Below are positions 16,031 through 23,622 of a stretch of DNA of 36,461 bases, in pieces. The stretch is taken from contig NZ_JADWYQ010000058.1 of NCBI RefSeq assembly GCF_022414575.1, positions 1-36,461 of the forward strand, written 5' to 3'. A program made the translations under genes and the position numbers. Within the stretch, counting starts at the first letter, position 1, and each line of letters opens with the position of its first letter. This DNA comes from Streptomyces sp. MUM 178J. GTDB lineage: Bacteria > Actinomycetota > Actinomycetes > Streptomycetales > Streptomycetaceae. The notes under the pieces are model-generated. The model was not told where the DNA came from. It worked only from the letters and a program-made list of their open reading frames with translations, and searched no databases.

Positions 16031-17092
16031 TCAGGCGAGTACCGCGTCGAGCCGGGCCGCGCGAGCCGCGAGGTCGTCCACCGCGATGGGGTCGGCCAGG
16101 TCCGGCGCGATCTCGGCGACGGCCCGGCGGGCGGCCGCGGTGAGGCGGACGGTGCCGTCGTCGTCGATGCCGTCGACCCCGTCGCCGGCGGCCATGCGCT
16201 CGTTGAAGGCGATCGCGTCGGCTTCGGAGAGTCCGGGCGGGAGATCCAGGGCGACGGAGCCGTCGGCGATGCGGACCGGGTAGCCGCCCGGCAGCCCGGC
16301 CGGCGCCGCCGTGGAGTGGCGCAGCGGACCGGCCCCGGGCAGCAGCGCCTCGAGGACCGGCAAGACCGCGGCCGCGGTGATGACGTTGTAGCGCGGTCCG
16401 GGCGCGAGCGGCGGCGCCTGGTAGGCGAGTGAGTCGTCCCGCTGCCCGTCCTCGCCGAGGTGGACCCGGCAGTGCTGCTGCGGGTCGGCGGGCCGCCGGG
16501 CCTGCATGACGTCGAACACCTGGGCGTGGTGCCCGAGCACGCGGATCAGCGGCATGGGCCGGTCCGGGTGTGCGGCGCGCAGGGCGGCGCGCACCCGCAA
16601 CTGCATCATGGCGGCGTTCCCCAGGCCGACCGCGGGCGCCAGGCCGAGTCGGGCGAGGACCGGACCGGTCACGTCCGGAAAGGACAGGTTCGCCACCGGT
16701 CCGGTGTGGCCGGCCGCGCGCACGGCCCTCATGACGTTCAGGACGAGCGGAAGCTGATAGGGCAGCCGCAGGGCGAGACCGGCGGCGGTGACGGCGCGGG
16801 CGGCGGGATCGGAGCGGCCGGACATCGCCCAGGGGCTGCGCATCGAGGCGCAGTGCACGACCAGGTCGGGACGGGTGGCGGTGAGCAGCCCGGCCACCTC
16901 GTCCAGCCGGGACGCATCGAGCGGCACCGCCTCGACACGGCAGTCCCGGGCGCTGGCCACGGTCGCCGCCACGGCGTCGGGCGCGGATGACCGGCCCGCC
17001 ACCAGCAGACGCCCGACCCGCCCGCCCGCGGCCAGTCCGTCCGCGACCCGCTCCCCCATGTCGCCTGCGCCGATGATCAGCACTGTGGTCAT
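16031..17092 (-). CDS. NAD(P)-binding oxidoreductase, saccharopine dehydrogenase/opine-reductase-like
   Basis: The 353-residue protein has an N-terminal Rossmann fold (VLIIGAGDMGERVADGL, with GxGxxG). The strand-turn LVVHCASMRSPW is typical of saccharopine-dehydrogenase-like or homoserine-dehydrogenase-like proteins. The C-terminal half shows LGNAAMMQLRVRAALRAAHP and a metal- or substrate-type segment VLGHHAQVFDV, but I recognise no specific family. Its ATG at 17092 is divergent from the ATP-grasp gene across a 183-base gap holding a promoter element shared with the right-arm operon, so it probably belongs to the cluster. A role in reducing an imine or ketone of an amino-acid intermediate is inference. 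Confidence 0.72.
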   Translation of the reverse strand: MTTVLIIGAGDMGERVADGLAAGGRVGRLLVAGRSSAPDAVAATVASARDCRVEAVPLDASRLDEVAGLLTATRPDLVVHCASMRSPWAMSGRSDPAARAVTAAGLALRLPYQLPLVLNVMRAVRAAGHTGPVANLSFPDVTGPVLARLGLAPAVGLGNAAMMQLRVRAALRAAHPDRPMPLIRVLGHHAQVFDVMQARRPADPQQHCRVHLGEDGQRDDSLAYQAPPLAPGPRYNVITAAAVLPVLEALLPGAGPLRHSTAAPAGLPGGYPVRIADGSVALDLPPGLSEADAIAFNERMAAGDGVDGIDDDGTVRLTAAARRAVAEIAPDLADPIAVDDLAARAARLDAVLA

Positions 17093-17148
17093 ACGTCGAT
17101 CGTAGTGGACGGGCCTGTCCGCGACGGGAGTTGGGGCGTCGGCCCCCG

Positions 17149-17260
17149 GTGTGCCTTTGGGGGTGACCGCATGTGACTCAAGTCGTAGACCCCGCCCGCC
17201 GCCGGGTCCTGACTTCTACGTTCGTCACTCGTCCGCAGACCGCGGCAACGCGACAGCAGG
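17149..17260 (+). promoter_or_regulatory. Duplicated cluster promoter region, copy 1
   Basis: This segment matches 23504-23611 closely. Both begin GTGTGCCTTTGGGGG. Both then carry a 31-base identical block (17171-17201 and 23526-23556) containing the inverted repeat GACT-CA-AGTC and an overlapping GTC-GTA-GAC. Exactly 15 bases later both have TACGTT, a possible -10, then GCAGACCGCG and GACAGCAGG before the ribosome site. Each copy sits in a divergent gap before the first gene of an operon. It is the probable binding site of a cluster regulator. Confidence 0.8.
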
Positions 17261-17275
17261 GATGGTGAGGACGCG

Positions 17276-18625
17276 ATGATTGAGCTGGCCGAGGACAGGC
17301 GATCTGAGCTGTGGAACCGCTCCGGGAGGGCGGCGCGCGCCGATGCCGGACGCGCGGTCGGCGTCCTGGTCGACGCGTACGGGACCGGCAACTACCTGCC
17401 GGAGGCGTTCAACCGGCTCGGGATCGACGTCGTCCATGTGCAGAGCGCGCCGGAACCGATAGCGCGCATGCAGCCGTGGGACAGGACCCGCTACCGCGAC
17501 TGGCTGGTGTACGACCCGGACGGCGGCACCGAGCGCGCGCTCAAGGAGATCGACGCGCGGTTCGTCATCCCCGGCCAGGAGCCGGGAGTGCTGCTCGCGG
17601 ACCGGCTGAGCGAGGCCCTGGCGCTGCGCAGCAACGGAACCGCGTGCTCCGAGGCGCGGCGCGACAAGTACAAGATGATCGAGGCGGTCGCCGCCGCGGG
17701 GCTGCGCACCGCGGACCAGATGGTCACCGATGACGCCGAGGAGGCCGTCGCCTGGGCCGAGGGCAGCGGGTACTGGCCGTGCGTGGCCAAGCCGCTGTCG
17801 TCCGCGTCGACCGACGGGGTCTTCATCTGCCGTGACGCCGACGCGCTGCGCGAGGCGTTCCCCGCCATCCTCGACAGCACCACGGTCTTCAACGGCGCGA
17901 ACACCCAGGTGCTGGTGCAGAGTTTCCTAGAGGGAACCGAGTACATCGTCGACACCGTGAGCGTCGACGGCCGGGCCTACGTCTGCGGTGTGTGGCAGTA
18001 CGAGAAGCAACTGCTGCCCAACGGAAAGCCGATCTACAACCGCGACATCCTGGTGTCGCCGACCGACCCGACGGCGGTCGCGCTGATCGACTACACCCGC
18101 GCCATGCTCGACGTCCTGCGCATCCGCAACGGCCCGGCGCACACCGAGCTGATGATGACCCAGGACGGTCCCGCTCTCGTGGAGGTGGGCGCCAGGGTCA
18201 ACGGCCATCTGCACCCCGCCTTCCACGACGCCTGCCTCGGCGTGAACAGCGCCGACCTGACGGCGCTGGCCTACGTACGGCCCGAGCAGTTCCTCGCCCG
18301 CTACGGCGGCGGCGTGTACGACAAGCGCCAGCCCGCAGTCGTCTACAACACGCCGACGACGCTGTCCGGCCGGGTGGTCTCCGTCAACGAGGCGGTGGTC
18401 GAAGAGATCCGCAACCGGCCGTCGGTGGCGGACCTCACGCTCAAGCGCAAGCCCGGCGACGTCATCGTGCCGACCCATGACCTGCTCACCAGCCCGGTGC
18501 GGGTGTTCCTCACCGCTGCGGACCAGGCCGTCGTGGACGAGGACTACCGGTTCATCGAGTCCGTGCGCGAAGCGATCTACGAGGTCCAGCCCCTCGGCGC
18601 GCGGACGGCGTGCGGAGTCGTGTGA
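17276..18625 (+). CDS. ATP-grasp carboxylate-amine ligase (L-amino acid ligase-like)
   Basis: The 449-residue protein has an N-terminal pre-ATP-grasp fold (AVGVLVDAYGTGNYLPEAFN) and an ATP-grasp core with a nucleotide-binding lysine near residue 171 (CVAKPLSSASTDGVFIC). The LVQSFLEGTEYIVDTVSVDG strand and the metal-binding strand ALVEVGARVNGHLHP follow (about 300-315). This arrangement is that of BacD/DdaF-type enzymes, which activate a carboxylate as acyl phosphate and join it to an amine. Substrates cannot be read from sequence. It is the first gene of the left-arm operon, with GGTGAGG just upstream. Its stop overlaps the MFS start as TGATG. Confidence 0.87.
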   Translation: MIELAEDRRSELWNRSGRAARADAGRAVGVLVDAYGTGNYLPEAFNRLGIDVVHVQSAPEPIARMQPWDRTRYRDWLVYDPDGGTERALKEIDARFVIPGQEPGVLLADRLSEALALRSNGTACSEARRDKYKMIEAVAAAGLRTADQMVTDDAEEAVAWAEGSGYWPCVAKPLSSASTDGVFICRDADALREAFPAILDSTTVFNGANTQVLVQSFLEGTEYIVDTVSVDGRAYVCGVWQYEKQLLPNGKPIYNRDILVSPTDPTAVALIDYTRAMLDVLRIRNGPAHTELMMTQDGPALVEVGARVNGHLHPAFHDACLGVNSADLTALAYVRPEQFLARYGGGVYDKRQPAVVYNTPTTLSGRVVSVNEAVVEEIRNRPSVADLTLKRKPGDVIVPTHDLLTSPVRVFLTAADQAVVDEDYRFIESVREAIYEVQPLGARTACGVV

Positions 18626-19893
18626 TGTCCGGCCCCGAACAGCTTCAGCCGACGAAACCCCGTCTGCGGGAGAACATCGCGGGGCTGCGGCCGATCAGCG
18701 GACTGCTGGCCACGGTGACCGTGTCGCGCTGCTCGGTCGTGCTGTACCCCTTCTACGCCGTGTACCTCGCCAGTGAGCGCAAAGAGCTGACCGTCGACCT
18801 GATCGGCCTGATCGTCGGCGTGTTCGGCATCGGCGCGCTGCTCGCCGGGGTGTTCAGCGGGGCGCTCGCGGCCCGCATACCGGAGAAGCGGCTCGCGGTC
18901 ATGGGCCTCGCCGCCGTGACCGGCATCGTGCTGGCCATCTCGGTCACCAGCGAGCTGTGGATGCTCGTCGGGCTGACCGCGCTCTGGGGCTTCTGCTACG
19001 AGCTGGTCAATCCGATCGCGTACACGCTGGTGGCCCGTGTGATGCCCGAGGCGCAGCGGCGGTTCGCGTTCTCGGCGGTGCGGCTGGCGATCAACGCGGG
19101 CATGGGCATCGGGCCGGTGCTGGCCGGAATCCTGTTCAGCGTCAGCCCGGCCCTGCTCCCCTGGGGTACCGCGATCGGCTATCTGGCCTCGGCGTTCATC
19201 CTGGCGCGCGCACGGATCGCCGCGGGCCGGGGCTCCGCCGACACCGGAGCTCGGGCCGCCGCCGGCGACGAGCGCGACGCGGGACGGCCCGGAGTGCGCT
19301 TCTGGAGCTTCCTCGCCGCGACCACACCGATTCATCTCGCCTACGCGCTGCCTTCCACGGTGGTCAGCGTGTATGTGATCCACACGCTTGACGAGCCGGC
19401 CGGCTGGGCGAGCGCGGTCTTCGCGGTGAACGCCTTCCTGATCATCACCTGCGAGATCGCCCTCAACCACGCCATGCTGACGCTCAGCCGTCGTGCCACC
19501 CTGCTGATCGGCTACGGCTGCGCGGTCGCCGGCTTCGCCCTCATGGGCCTCGCGGCGGACCACACCTGGCTGCTGCTCGTCGCCACCGCCGTGTGGACGC
19601 TCGGCGAGATGATCGTCTACCCGGTCATGCCCGACCACATCAGCGCGATAAGCCCGGACCGGCTCCAGGTCCGCAACATGGGCTTCTACACGGCGCACTT
19701 CAACCTCGGCGTGGTGCTCGCGCCGCTGATCTTCCTGCCGCTGATCGGCGTGCTCGGCCCGGTCGCGTCGTGGTCGCTCGTCGGCGGCGTGCTGCTGGCC
19801 GGCCTGCTGGCCACCGCCGCCATCAGCAACTCGCCCCGGACCTGGGGCGTCGAGAAGGCTCCGCCCACCCCCGCCGCGCTGGTCGAGCGGTAG
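18625..19893 (+). CDS. MFS transporter (probable product exporter)
   Basis: The 422-residue protein has about 12 hydrophobic helices in two halves separated by a charged cytoplasmic loop (about residues 205-235, RGSADTGARAAAGDERDAGR). It resembles drug/solute efflux MFS proteins, with MPEAQRRFAFSAVRLAINAG and the mirrored PDHISAISPDRLQVRNMG segments typical of that group. The ATG at 18625 overlaps the ATP-grasp stop, so translation is coupled; an upstream frame from 18610 is less likely. In context it probably exports the cluster product or confers self-protection. A second MFS gene lies in the right-arm operon. Confidence 0.88.
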   Translation: MSGPEQLQPTKPRLRENIAGLRPISGLLATVTVSRCSVVLYPFYAVYLASERKELTVDLIGLIVGVFGIGALLAGVFSGALAARIPEKRLAVMGLAAVTGIVLAISVTSELWMLVGLTALWGFCYELVNPIAYTLVARVMPEAQRRFAFSAVRLAINAGMGIGPVLAGILFSVSPALLPWGTAIGYLASAFILARARIAAGRGSADTGARAAAGDERDAGRPGVRFWSFLAATTPIHLAYALPSTVVSVYVIHTLDEPAGWASAVFAVNAFLIITCEIALNHAMLTLSRRATLLIGYGCAVAGFALMGLAADHTWLLLVATAVWTLGEMIVYPVMPDHISAISPDRLQVRNMGFYTAHFNLGVVLAPLIFLPLIGVLGPVASWSLVGGVLLAGLLATAAISNSPRTWGVEKAPPTPAALVER

Positions 19894-19956
19894 CGACGCG
19901 CCGCGGACCGCGCCGGACACCGGCAGGCACCATCAGACAGCTCTGGAAGGACCAAG

Positions 19957-20787
19957 ATGCTCACACAGGCGCCACCGCGGAAGGCGGCCGAACGGCTCGC
20001 CGTGGACATCCGCCGCATGATCATCGAGATGAGCGGCTCGCCCAACGGCGTGCACATCGGCGGCAGCATGTCGATCGCCGACCTGCTCGCCGTGCTGTAC
20101 GGCGAGGTGCTGCGGCAGCCCGCGGACGAGGGGCCGCCGGACGATCGCGACTATCTGATCCTGAGCAAGGGGCAGGCGTGCGCGGCGCTGTACGCGGCGC
20201 TCGCCGCGACCGGGACGATCTCCGAAGCGGAGTGCGCAAGCTACGCCGAGCAGGGCAGCCGGCTGGCCGGCCACCCGATGAAGCGGCTCCCCGGAGTGGA
20301 GTTCTCGACGGGTTCACTGGGGCACGGGCTGTCGCTGGGGCTAGGGGTCGCCCTCGCCGGACGGCGGTACGGGCACGACAAGCGGGCCTTTGTGATCCTG
20401 GGCGACGGCGAGTTGCAGGAGGGCTCGAACTGGGAAGCGGCGATGGCGGCGGCCCATCACGGCGCCGACAACCTGACCGCCGTCGTCGACCGCAACAGCT
20501 GGCAGATCAGCGGCAGGACCGAGGACTGCATGTCGCTGGAGCCGCTGACCGACAAGTGGGCCGGCTTCGGCTGGCGCGTGCTCACCGTCGACGGACACGA
20601 CCACAACCAGATCAGGGCGGCGTTCAACGCGCCGGTCGAGCCGGGCCGGCCGACGGCCGTCATCGCCCGCACGATCAAGGCACGTGGGGTCCCCGGCCTG
20701 CACGACACGAAGAAAAGCCATTCGGCCACCCTCGACGAGGCCGCACGACGGCTGGCCCTCGCGGCGCTGGCGGGTGAGCGGGCATGA
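19957..20787 (+). CDS. Transketolase-like N-terminal subunit (ThDP-binding)
   Basis: The 276-residue protein is the pyrophosphate-binding half of a split transketolase. It has HIGGSMSIADLLAVLYG, DYLILSKGQACAALYAAL, the STGSLGHGLSLGLGVALAG loop and the ThDP/Mg motif G149-D-G-E-L with the distal Asn in VVDRNSWQISG. Such pairs transfer a two-carbon ketol unit between sugars or onto other aldehydes; a split enzyme extends carrier-bound amino-acid semialdehydes in azinomycin/vazabitide pathways. The ATG at 19957 follows GGAAGGA. The gene overlaps the C-terminal subunit gene by 4 bases (ATGA). The 63-base gap after the MFS gene is consistent with one operon. Housekeeping transketolase is single-chain, so this is a specialised copy. 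Confidence 0.9.
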   Translation: MLTQAPPRKAAERLAVDIRRMIIEMSGSPNGVHIGGSMSIADLLAVLYGEVLRQPADEGPPDDRDYLILSKGQACAALYAALAATGTISEAECASYAEQGSRLAGHPMKRLPGVEFSTGSLGHGLSLGLGVALAGRRYGHDKRAFVILGDGELQEGSNWEAAMAAAHHGADNLTAVVDRNSWQISGRTEDCMSLEPLTDKWAGFGWRVLTVDGHDHNQIRAAFNAPVEPGRPTAVIARTIKARGVPGLHDTKKSHSATLDEAARRLALAALAGERA

Positions 20788-21773
20788 GCGCCGCACTCAC
20801 CGCACACCGCTCCGTCGCAGACGTCTTCGACCACGTCTGGGAGAACCGCTCGGCGCTCCAGAGCCGCGAAGCCCACGCCATGATGCTGCTGGCCCTGGCG
20901 CGGGAGAACCCGGACCTGGCGTGTCTGACCGTCGACATGGACTACGAGGCGTCCTTCACGGGGGCGCTGGCGCGCCAGCATGTGAACCTCGGCATCGCCG
21001 AGCAGAACATGATCAGTGTCGCGGCCGGAATGACGGTGGCCGCCCGGCCGGTGTTCGCCACCGGGATGAGCCCGTTCGTCAGCGCCCGCGCCTACGAGCA
21101 GATCAAGGTCGATGTGGCCGGCGCCAATCTGCCGGTGAAGATCGTGGGAACGCACGGGGGTCTCGCATCCGGCCACTACGGCCCCACCCATCATTCGACC
21201 GAGGACATCGGCGCGCTCCGGCTGCTGCCGAACATGACGGTGGTCGTGCCCGGTGACGCCTGGGAGGCCGTACAGGCCACGGTGGCCGTCGCGGAGGATC
21301 CCGGCCCCGCCTACCTGCGGCTGGGCAGGCAGGCCACGCCGGCGCTCTACGAGGAACGCACCGACTTCGTCCTGGGCAGGGCCCGCGTCCTGCGTGAGCC
21401 CGGCCGGGTGGTGTTCATCGCCACCGGCCCACACCCGAACCTCATCGCCGCGCAGGCGGCCCGGGAACTCGCAGAGCAGGGGGTGAGCGCCGGGCATCTC
21501 AACATGCACACGGTCAAGCCGCTCGACCGGGACGCGGTCGTCGACGCCTGCGCCCGCGCCGAGGCGGTGGTGACCATCGAGGACCACCGGGCCGTGGGCG
21601 GCCTGGGCGGGGCGGTCTGCGAGGTGGTCGCGGAGATCGGGGGTCCGCCGGTGCGGCGGATCGGTGTGCCCGACGTCCACTACGACCTGGTCGGCGGGGA
21701 GCAGTATCTGCTGCACCACGCCGGCGTCAACGCGGCCAACGCGGTCGCCCAGGCGCTCAAGGCGCTGGCGTAG
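20784..21773 (+). CDS. Transketolase-like C-terminal subunit
   Basis: The 329-residue protein is the pyrimidine-binding and C-terminal half of the split transketolase. The catalytic Glu that activates ThDP is E73 in NLGIAEQNMISVAAGM. The family segments GTHGGLASGHYGPTHHSTED, VVVPGDAWEAVQA and the C-terminal ITIEDH-like strand AVVTIEDHRAVGGLGGAV are all present. It must pair with the preceding gene, whose stop it overlaps. It ends the left-arm operon and faces a repeat-rich 883-base gap. The aldehyde acceptor is unknown; the aspartokinase in this cluster points to an aspartate-derived one (inference). Confidence 0.9.
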   Translation: MSAALTAHRSVADVFDHVWENRSALQSREAHAMMLLALARENPDLACLTVDMDYEASFTGALARQHVNLGIAEQNMISVAAGMTVAARPVFATGMSPFVSARAYEQIKVDVAGANLPVKIVGTHGGLASGHYGPTHHSTEDIGALRLLPNMTVVVPGDAWEAVQATVAVAEDPGPAYLRLGRQATPALYEERTDFVLGRARVLREPGRVVFIATGPHPNLIAAQAARELAEQGVSAGHLNMHTVKPLDRDAVVDACARAEAVVTIEDHRAVGGLGGAVCEVVAEIGGPPVRRIGVPDVHYDLVGGEQYLLHHAGVNAANAVAQALKALA

Positions 21774-21944
21774 GGCGCGCTGGGCGGCGTGACCGCCGCG
21801 GACCGCAGGACACGGCCCCTGAAGACCGAGACACGCAGACCTCGGCCGGCAGGGGCCTTGCCCGTCTCGGCCTGCGGGGCCCGCGTCGTGTGGCCCCGCT
21901 CCTGCAGTCCGTGTCGGCCCACACCGGCAGGGCCCGTGTCCGTT

Positions 21945-22270
21945 GGACCTGTCCGCAACGGGCCTTGTCCGCATGACCCCCGCCCGTACGGGCCTTGTCC
22001 GCATGGCCCCCGCCCGTACGGGGCCACGTACGGCCTGTCCGCATGGCCTGTACGCACGGAGCCGTGCCCGCATGACTTGTCCACATGCCCCTGTCCGTAC
22101 GAGCCTTGTCCGCACGGCCTCTCCGCATGACCCCCGCTCGCACGGGGCCATACCCGTACGGACAGTCCGCACGGGCCGTGCCCGTGCTCGCACGACCTGT
22201 CCGCACCGTCCCGCTCGTACGGGGCCATACCCGTACGGACAGTCCGCACGGGCCGTGCCCGTGTAGGGCC
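21945..22270. repeat. Degenerate tandem repeat array with nested palindromes
   Basis: The array is built on GTCCGCAYG and CCCGTACGGG elements. A 30-base unit starting GGCCTTGTCCGCATG occurs in tandem at 21961-21990 and 21991-22020 with one mismatch. A 45-base segment starting ACGGGGCCATACCCGTACGG is exactly repeated at 22142-22186 and 22219-22263. Each 45-base copy ends in a hairpin CACGGGC-CGT-GCCCGTG. No convincing gene is present; open frames across it only read the repeat. It fills part of the 883-base gap between two convergent genes. Confidence 0.8.
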
Positions 22271-22326
22271 GTGCTCGCATGAACTCTGTCCTTACGGACG
22301 CTGTCCGCGAGGCGGGAAAGCCGAAA

Positions 22327-22354
22327 GGACCTCCTGGAGCGCACCAGGAGGTCC
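22327..22354. terminator. Perfect hairpin in the repeat-rich gap
   Basis: An 11-bp stem, GGACCTCCTGG-(6 nt)-CCAGGAGGTCC, without T-run. It lies between the convergent transketolase and response-regulator genes and may end transcription from either side. Confidence 0.55.
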
Positions 22355-22579
22355 CGTCATCGGCTCTGCGGGCTGGGTGTACTGCCCTGTGGGGCCAGTC
22401 CGGTCGGATCTTGGTTCGTCAGCCCCCGGTACCGCCTGCCGTGGTGTCCTCGACCGCCGGAGGGACTGGACATCCAGCCCCCTGGGGACACCTCCGTGGG
22501 GTAACCCCTGAGGACACCGCCCGTCGGCGCCCCCAGAGGAGTCCGGGGGAGGCAGCTGGGGGAGAGCGAGGAGCGGGGT

Positions 22580-22634
22580 CTGGGGCGGAGCCCCAGTTCG
22601 GGAAGGGGCGGGGAGGGGAGGGGAGGGGAGGGGA
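22580..22634. terminator. GC hairpin followed by G-run tract, downstream of the cluster response regulator
   Basis: CTGGGGC-GGA-GCCCCAG (22580-22596) is the hairpin type commonly found after Streptomyces genes. Beside it, 22605-22634 carries repeated GGGG runs separated by single bases (GGGGAGGGGAGGGGAGGGG pattern), able in principle to form a G-quadruplex on the + strand. It lies 23 bases past the stop of the - strand regulator gene and probably ends its transcript. The rest of 22355-22579 shows no gene. Confidence 0.55.
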
Positions 22635-22656
22635 AAGATCCGCCGGACACCGCCTT

Positions 22657-23340
22657 CTATGCGGCGGCGAGCGGCCTGCCGGCCGTACGGGGCCGCAGCG
22701 GCGGCTGGTCCGACGAGTCGATCAGCCGCAGGGACATGGCCTTGTTGACCGCGTCCAGCCGGGAGACCGCGTCCAGCTTGGCGAAGACATTGCTCAGATG
22801 CCGCTTGACGGTTCCCTCGCTGATGCCCAGCCGCAGGGCGATCTGGCGGTTGCTGAGGGCCACCGCCACCAGGGTGAGCACCTCGGCCTCCCGCTCCGAG
22901 AGGGCGGGGCCGGACGAGGCCCGCGACCGGGCCGGGCGCATCGGGACCGCCACCGTCTGGTACGGGCCGCGGTGGGCGCGGACCGCCGCGACCAGGGCCG
23001 CGTAGCCGACGCTCTTGTGGAGGTAGCCCTGGACGCCCAGGTCCAGCAGGGACCGGACGAGGCCGGGGTGGTCCAGCATGCTCATGATCAGCACCCGGGT
23101 GGCCGGCACGCCGTGCAGCAGGCGGTTCACGATCGCCTCCCGGTCGGCGGCGGGGGCCATGTGGACGTCGAAGAGCACAAGGTCGGGCCGGGTGCCTGCG
23201 ACGAGTCCCGCAAGCTCGGCCACCTCCCCGGTCTGGGCGACGATCTCGATGTCGGGCTGCGAGTCGAGCAGCAGGCACAGGGCCTCACGCAGCAGGCTGT
23301 TTTCATCGGCGATCAGGACGCGGACTGACGTACCGGACAT
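22657..23340 (-). CDS. NarL/LuxR-type response regulator (orphan, cluster-linked)
   Basis: The 227-residue protein has an N-terminal receiver domain with acidic residues D12/E13, phospho-acceptor D58 (LVLFDVHM), S87 and K109 (GYLHKSV), and a C-terminal LuxR helix-turn-helix (LSEREAEVLTLVAVALSNRQ, then EGTVKRHLSNVFAKL). All receiver residues are present, so phosphorylation is possible, but no histidine kinase is encoded nearby. It is divergent from the desaturase gene across a gap holding copy 2 of the shared promoter element. It is therefore the best candidate regulator of both operons (inference). The ATG at 23340 fits the family N-terminus VRVLIADEN. Confidence 0.9.
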   Translation of the reverse strand: MSGTSVRVLIADENSLLREALCLLLDSQPDIEIVAQTGEVAELAGLVAGTRPDLVLFDVHMAPAADREAIVNRLLHGVPATRVLIMSMLDHPGLVRSLLDLGVQGYLHKSVGYAALVAAVRAHRGPYQTVAVPMRPARSRASSGPALSEREAEVLTLVAVALSNRQIALRLGISEGTVKRHLSNVFAKLDAVSRLDAVNKAMSLRLIDSSDQPPLRPRTAGRPLAAA

Positions 23341-23503
23341 GGCAGGGACTGCTCCTGTCTCGCAGGACGGATCCGTTCTGTCGCAGAGCAGGCTGGCCGA
23401 CGTCCCAAGGCCGTGTCACTCGCCCGCGGCGGAGTATGTCAAGTGGCTCCGACCGGACTGCCCGGGCGCCACCCGCCATGGCTTCAACGGGAGTTGGAGC
23501 AGG

Positions 23504-23611
23504 GTGTGCCTTTGGGGGCGGCCCCATGTGACTCAAGTCGTAGACCCCGCCCGCCGGTTCGTTCCGGCTCCTACGTTCCTGATCGCAGACCGCGATGACC
23601 CGACAGCAGGA
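23504..23611 (+). promoter_or_regulatory. Duplicated cluster promoter region, copy 2
   Basis: This is the counterpart of 17149-17260, with the same order of elements: GTGTGCCTTTGGGGG, the identical 31-base block with GACT-CA-AGTC (23526-23556), TACGTT at 23572-23577 after the same 15-base spacing, GCAGACCGCG and GACAGCAGG. It lies between the divergent regulator and the desaturase gene. The copies differ mainly in linker bases, as expected when the preserved blocks bind protein or polymerase. Confidence 0.8.
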
Positions 23612-23622
23612 GTGAGGGGACC

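Noticed and set aside
17093..17391. - strand reading frame over promoter copy 1, similar to one over copy 2
   Set aside because: The peptide similarity (GGVYDLSHM) only reflects the duplicated promoter DNA; there is no ribosome site.
21945..22270. CRISPR array
   Set aside because: Repeats are degenerate, variable in length, without unique spacers of constant size, and no cas genes are present.
20457..22280. 607-residue - strand frame across the repeat array
   Set aside because: Reads repetitive RTGPVRAG-like sequence over the array and then antisense to transketolase; no start signal or domain.
21789..22282. Possible amino-group carrier (LysW-like) or precursor peptide in the central gap, expected by analogy to azinomycin/vazabitide
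   Set aside because: No frame shows the acidic C-terminal EDWGE-type motif or a zinc ribbon; frames only translate the repeats.
22279..23328. 349-residue + strand frame opposite the response regulator
   Set aside because: Shadow; receiver and LuxR domains are intact on the - strand.
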